Origin: Cyclobacteriaceae bacterium | Lineage (GTDB): Bacteria > Bacteroidota > Bacteroidia > Cytophagales > Cyclobacteriaceae | DNA: 44,937 nt | Assembly (NCBI GenBank): GCA_025350305.1 | Contig: JANXYC010000152.1 | Location: 1 to 44,937, forward strand | Direction: 5' to 3' | Part shown: piece after piece, positions 41,816-44,937 of the stretch | Layout of the letters: every line of letters begins with the position of its first letter | Position numbering within the stretch: the stretch's first letter is position 1 | Translations under genes and position numbers: made by a program | The notes under the pieces: generated by a model | What the model was told of the DNA's origin: nothing | The model's input: the letters and a program-made list of their open reading frames with translations, nothing else | Databases searched by the model: none

Positions 41816-42599
41816 CTTTCTTGGCCCGTCTGGCAGGTGCCGCTTTTTTGGGCTTAACTTCTTCCTCCATTGACTCCATGTCAACGTCTGCCAGAATTCT
41901 GCCGGAATGTTCATCAATTACAATCTTCTTTTTCTCCCGGATCTCGGCAATTTTCTGAGGGGGGATGATAATGTTACAGCCTTCCGCCGCGCCACGTACA
42001 ACCCGAACGACCGCTAATCCATTTGACAGATTGATGCGGAGACGCTCATAATATTTCAGGAATTTATCTTCAATTTTCTTCGCCGCCTTTTCACGGTCAT
42101 TCAATAATTTCTTTTCTTCTTCCTGGCTCTCCCCGGAGATTTCTTCCAATTCTTTTTTCTTATTCTCCAGGTCATCACTGCGCTCTTTAATCAAAGCATC
42201 AATCTTGGCAATTTCTCCCTTTTTCTCTTCGATTTTTTCCTTTGACTCTTTGATGCGCTTCTCGCAAATCTGTACCTCTAATTCCTGCAATTCGATCTCC
42301 TTGGTAATTGCGTCGAATTCACGGTTGTTTTTAACGTTTTTCTGCTGTTCGTTATATTTCTTTACCAGCCTTTCAGCCTCTTTTATGCCTTCTTTATTTT
42401 TTTTGACGGCTTCCTCTACCTCTTTCTGGTCAGTTTCAAATCGGTTCATCCGCACCTTGTAGCCTTCAATTTCGTCTTCAAGGTCCTGAACTTCATCGGG
42501 AAGGTCACCCCGCAGCTTCCTGAGTTGGTCAAGTTTTGTGTCAATGGACTGTAACTTTACAAGGGCTTCAAGTTTCTGTGTAATTGTCTGATTTTCCAT
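41808..42599 (-). CDS. Coiled-coil protein with degenerate C4 zinc ribbon (CT398/zf-RING_7 type)
   Basis: A 263-residue protein. Residues 5-190 form one long antiparallel coiled coil rich in Glu and Lys (for example KLEALVKLQSIDTKLDQLRKL at the start). It continues into the C4 zinc-ribbon region that normally carries a CxxC in the first loop and a C-x-x-C before GRIL. Here the first knuckle keeps only one Cys (GAAEGCNIIIPPQ), and the second reads VIDEHSGRILAD in place of the Cys pair, so three of four zinc ligands are lost. Surrounding residues (PPQKIAEIREKKKIV) are well conserved. A basic AKPKKAAPARRAKK-type tail follows. The family is found near nif3 in many genomes; function unknown. The nif3-like gene is 3 bp upstream. 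Confidence 0.88.
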   Translation of the reverse strand: MENQTITQKLEALVKLQSIDTKLDQLRKLRGDLPDEVQDLEDEIEGYKVRMNRFETDQKEVEEAVKKNKEGIKEAERLVKKYNEQQKNVKNNREFDAITKEIELQELEVQICEKRIKESKEKIEEKKGEIAKIDALIKERSDDLENKKKELEEISGESQEEEKKLLNDREKAAKKIEDKFLKYYERLRINLSNGLAVVRVVRGAAEGCNIIIPPQKIAEIREKKKIVIDEHSGRILADVDMESMEEEVKPKKAAPARRAKKVG

Positions 42600-42602
42600 T
42601 AT

Positions 42603-43709
42603 TTACAGGTAACTAATTGGATTGGTGACGGTTTTTGAAAAATTGATCGCAAAAGTATGAAATTTTTTGCTCAAAACCTCTATAAAGAGCTCTTTGGTGA
42701 ACTGTTCACTTTCATAATGACCAATGTCTGCAATAATGATTTTCCCATCGGCATCGAAAAATTCGTGGTATTTAAAGTCGGCAGAGATAAAGACATCAAC
42801 ACCCTGGGAAATAGCTTCGGGAAGAAGGAAACTACCCGCACCGCCGCATACTGCAACCCTTTGCACAGGCCTGTCCGGCAGCAAGGGAGTATGTCGAATA
42901 ACGGAAACATTCATCTGCTTTTTCAAACGCATTAGGAATTGGATAGGTTCCTCCGGATTCGCTGTTTCACCTAAAAGGCCAGCCCCGATCTCCTGGTTTT
43001 CGTTTTCAACCCTGCTTAGATAATAGGCCACCTCTTCGTACGGATGAGACGAACGTAATGCCGTTAGTATCGACTTTTCCAGATGAGTAGGGAGCAGTAC
43101 TTCGAGCCGCACTTCGCTCACGGTCTCACGTTGTCCAGGTTTGCCAATGAACGGCTTTGCGTTGTCGGTTGGTTGATAGATCCCCGTGCCTGGAATCTGG
43201 AAGCTGCAATTTTTATAGTTGCCGATTTGACCTGCACCGGCCTCGTGCAACTGGTTCGTCACTGCCTCGAGATGCTCTTTAGGAACAAAGGTGACGAGCT
43301 TGGATAGTGTGCCGATGCGCGGTGCGAGGACCTTGGTATTCTTTAACCCAATCTTTTCCGCTATTTTTTTGTTTACACCCTGGTAAACATTATCAAGATT
43401 GGTATGCGCCGTGTAAATCGCCACGTCATTTTTAATTGCCTTAATAACGGTGCGTTCAACATAGGTTTGGCCTGTCAGCTTTTTTAGTCCCTTGAATATG
43501 ATGGGGTGATGGGCTACTATGAGGTTGCATCTCAAAGCAATCGCTTCATCCACAACGGACTCCGTACAGTCCAGGGTTACCAAAACGCCGCGGACCCCGG
43601 CATGAGGATCTCCGGTGAGCAGGCCGGTATTGTCATAGGATTCCTGGAGTGCGCGGGGCGCAAGGGATTCCAAATAAGCGGCAACATCCTTTATCTTTGG
43701 CTTTTCCAT
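42603..43709 (-). CDS. Nif3-like dinuclear metal centre protein
   Basis: A 368-residue NIF3/YbgI/YqfO family protein. The N- and C-terminal thirds make the metal site: VAHHPIIFKGLKKL (His 67, His 68), YTAHTNLDNVYQGVN (His 102, Asp 106), and DIGHYESEQ (His, Glu) near the end. In the middle is the PII-like insertion domain (about 130-230, including LVTFVPKEHLEAVTNQLHEAGAGQIGNY), as in the long YqfO-type members. The function in bacteria is unsettled; it has been annotated as GTP cyclohydrolase I type 2. It is cotranscribed with the zinc-ribbon-like gene (3 bp) and divergent from lpxK. Confidence 0.95.
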   Translation of the reverse strand: MEKPKIKDVAAYLESLAPRALQESYDNTGLLTGDPHAGVRGVLVTLDCTESVVDEAIALRCNLIVAHHPIIFKGLKKLTGQTYVERTVIKAIKNDVAIYTAHTNLDNVYQGVNKKIAEKIGLKNTKVLAPRIGTLSKLVTFVPKEHLEAVTNQLHEAGAGQIGNYKNCSFQIPGTGIYQPTDNAKPFIGKPGQRETVSEVRLEVLLPTHLEKSILTALRSSHPYEEVAYYLSRVENENQEIGAGLLGETANPEEPIQFLMRLKKQMNVSVIRHTPLLPDRPVQRVAVCGGAGSFLLPEAISQGVDVFISADFKYHEFFDADGKIIIADIGHYESEQFTKELFIEVLSKKFHTFAINFSKTVTNPISYL

Positions 43710-43713
43710 GGGG

Positions 43714-43721
43714 CAAATTTA
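43714..43721 (-). promoter_or_regulatory. Candidate -7 box of the nif3-like gene (TAAATTTG)
   Basis: A perfect TAnnTTTG on the minus strand, only 4 bp before the ATG at 43709. If used, the mRNA would be leaderless or nearly so. A -33 TTTG is not evident. Confidence 0.35.
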
Positions 43722-43743
43722 TTGAATTGAAGCCAAGCGTGTA

Positions 43744-44790
43744 ATGAAAGCAGCAAAACTCCTCTTGTACCCCCTTGCCGCGCTCTACAACCTCGCCACG
43801 CATTTTAGAAATTATTTGTATGACATTGGCCACAAAGCTTCCTTTCAGTTCGATGTGACCGTTATCGCAGTGGGTAATTTAAATGTAGGGGGTTCGGGCA
43901 AGACACCGATGGTTGAATACCTCATACAATTGTTGAAAAAAAAACGCACGGTTGCCACGCTCAGCCGGGGCTATAAACGTGAGACGAAGGGCTACCGACT
44001 GGCCAGCCCTGTAGACTCTGCCAGAACGATTGGCGATGAGCCGCTTCAGCTCTTTAGAAAATTTGGTAATGAAATAAAGGTAGTTGTGAGTGAGGACCGT
44101 GTATTTGCAATCCCCAACATTTTGCAAGAGTTTCCTGATACGGATGTTATACTTCTTGATGATGCGCTGCAACATCGGTCGGTAAAACCACGGATATCGA
44201 TTCTGGTAACGGAATATTCGAAGCCATTTTATAAGGATTTTGTCTTACCCTTCGGTCGCCTGCGAGAAGCACGCAACGGCGCCAGACGGTCGGATATTAT
44301 TGTGGTCACGAAATGCAACGATCAACTTTCAGCGGAGGAAATGGATGAAATGACCGAGGCCATACAACGATACGCGGGACTTAAACCGGTATTCTTCTCC
44401 AGGATTCAATATAGCGATCCTATTGCTTTTGGAGGCCAGCGTAAATTGGAAAAAAACATCTTGCTGGTGAGTGGGATTGCAATGGTTACTTCATTAAAGG
44501 CCTTCTGTTTTTCAAATTATATAGTGCTCAGGCATTTTGATTTTCCGGATCATCACCGCTATTCCTCAACGGATCTGGATGCAATTGAGAATTTCTGCAA
44601 GAAGCAGTCCCAGCCCTTTTCGATCATTACGACAGAAAAAGACATGGTTAAACTGATTGAGCCGGGTTTGGGGCCGTACCTTGACCGCTTGCCATGGTTT
44701 TATATGCCCATCCAGCATATGTTTTTAAAGGATGGACTGAAATTTGATGAACTCATTTTTGGGTCCGCTACCGAGCCTGCAAGGAACTAA
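43744..44790 (+). CDS. lpxK: LpxK, tetraacyldisaccharide 4'-kinase (lipid A)
   Basis: A 348-residue inner-membrane-associated kinase that phosphorylates the 4' position of the lipid A precursor. The N-terminal hydrophobic stretch (LLYPLAALYNLATHF) is the membrane-associating helix. The P-loop is GNLNVGGSGKTP (44-55). LSRGYKRETKG, DEPLQLFRK, VILLDDALQHR (Walker-B-like region), LPFGRLREAR and FPDHHRY all match LpxK. The length agrees with the family. It is divergent from the nif3-like gene and is followed directly (0 bp) by a gene whose ATG touches its TAA. Confidence 0.97.
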   Translation: MKAAKLLLYPLAALYNLATHFRNYLYDIGHKASFQFDVTVIAVGNLNVGGSGKTPMVEYLIQLLKKKRTVATLSRGYKRETKGYRLASPVDSARTIGDEPLQLFRKFGNEIKVVVSEDRVFAIPNILQEFPDTDVILLDDALQHRSVKPRISILVTEYSKPFYKDFVLPFGRLREARNGARRSDIIVVTKCNDQLSAEEMDEMTEAIQRYAGLKPVFFSRIQYSDPIAFGGQRKLEKNILLVSGIAMVTSLKAFCFSNYIVLRHFDFPDHHRYSSTDLDAIENFCKKQSQPFSIITTEKDMVKLIEPGLGPYLDRLPWFYMPIQHMFLKDGLKFDELIFGSATEPARN

Positions 44791-44937
44791 ATGAGTCCTC
44801 TATCTTTACATGTGAGTTTGCCAAGATTTTTATGGTTGGCGTTCCTTTTGGTAAGTTTTTCCGCCGCCGCCCAGCGACAGAAAGTAATTACCGCGCCCCG
44901 GACTGGTTCATCCATTGTTGATGATTCTACCAAAAAC
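44791..44937 (+). CDS. N-terminus of a secreted protein, probably a Bacteroidota porin (cut by window edge)
   Basis: The first 49 residues of a gene running off the right end. The frame starts with an ATG immediately after the lpxK stop. A signal peptide of about 28 residues (LPRFLWLAFLLVSFSAAAQ) is followed by KVITAPRTGSSIVDDSTKN. The VDDSTK segment at the mature start is what I recall from the Bacteroidota putative-porin (Porin_10) family, which often sits downstream of lpxK. This is based on memory and cannot be settled from 49 residues. Confidence 0.6.
   Translation, partial: MSPLSLHVSLPRFLWLAFLLVSFSAAAQRQKVITAPRTGSSIVDDSTKN

Noticed and set aside
41816-41917. N-terminal extension of the TPR protein
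   Set aside because: It lies inside the zinc-ribbon-like gene and puts 34 extra residues before a good signal peptide.

Overview
The window looks like a chromosomal segment of a Bacteroidota bacterium, most likely Cytophagales. The supporting evidence is a giant secreted protein with a type IX secretion (T9SS) C-terminal sorting domain, a menaquinone gene cluster, LpxK followed by what looks like the start of a porin, lipoproteins and outer-membrane barrels of Bacteroidota type, and several perfect or near-perfect TAnnTTTG (-7) promoter boxes in front of genes. TTG and GTG starts are used repeatedly. I see no rRNA, tRNA, CRISPR array, transposase or phage gene.

Layout. (1) 1-2375, plus strand: the 3' end of ispG, a small one-helix membrane protein, an MmcQ/YjbR protein and a Lys-rich lipoprotein. 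(2) 2381-5562, minus strand: TerC, a DinB/YfiT-like metalloenzyme, a YheT-type hydrolase and an SRAP (YedK/HMCES-like) protein that lacks the catalytic Cys2. (3) 5705-30516, minus strand: six consecutive genes, read from right to left. They encode a 12-helix nucleotide-transporter-like membrane protein fused to HEAT repeats and a cNMP-like domain; a triple TIR-like protein; an nSTAND1 NTPase with a transmembrane helix, a long coiled coil and a seven-blade WD40 propeller; a TPR-like/outer-membrane barrel protein; a lipoprotein; and a 4838-residue T9SS surface protein. The first five have gaps of only 5-22 bp. (4) 30746-31942: queA. (5) 32009-39565: menaquinone biosynthesis. menC is on the plus strand and is followed by a small unknown gene and a XRE-S24 (LexA/CI-like) regulator; the compact operon menI-menF-menD-menB-menE is on the minus strand. 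(6) 39658-44937: a histidine phosphatase, a TPR protein, a coiled-coil protein with a degenerate zinc ribbon, a Nif3-like protein, lpxK, and the start of a secreted (probably porin) gene.

How the genes work together. The men genes cover chorismate to DHNA except for a recognisable menH; menA is also absent from the window. IspG would feed the isoprenoid precursor for the quinone tail. The strongest candidate for an undescribed system is region 3. Its gene products are predicted to sit in the cytoplasm (TIR-like), inner membrane (transporter fusion and nSTAND1), periplasm (WD40 and coiled coil), outer membrane (barrel and lipoprotein) and cell surface (giant T9SS protein). That is one potential signal or energy relay across the whole envelope. 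This function is inferred from domain order and gene packing only.

The non-coding gaps are short; the longest without a gene is 30517-30745 (229 bp). It is AT-rich and I see no convincing gene or terminator in it.
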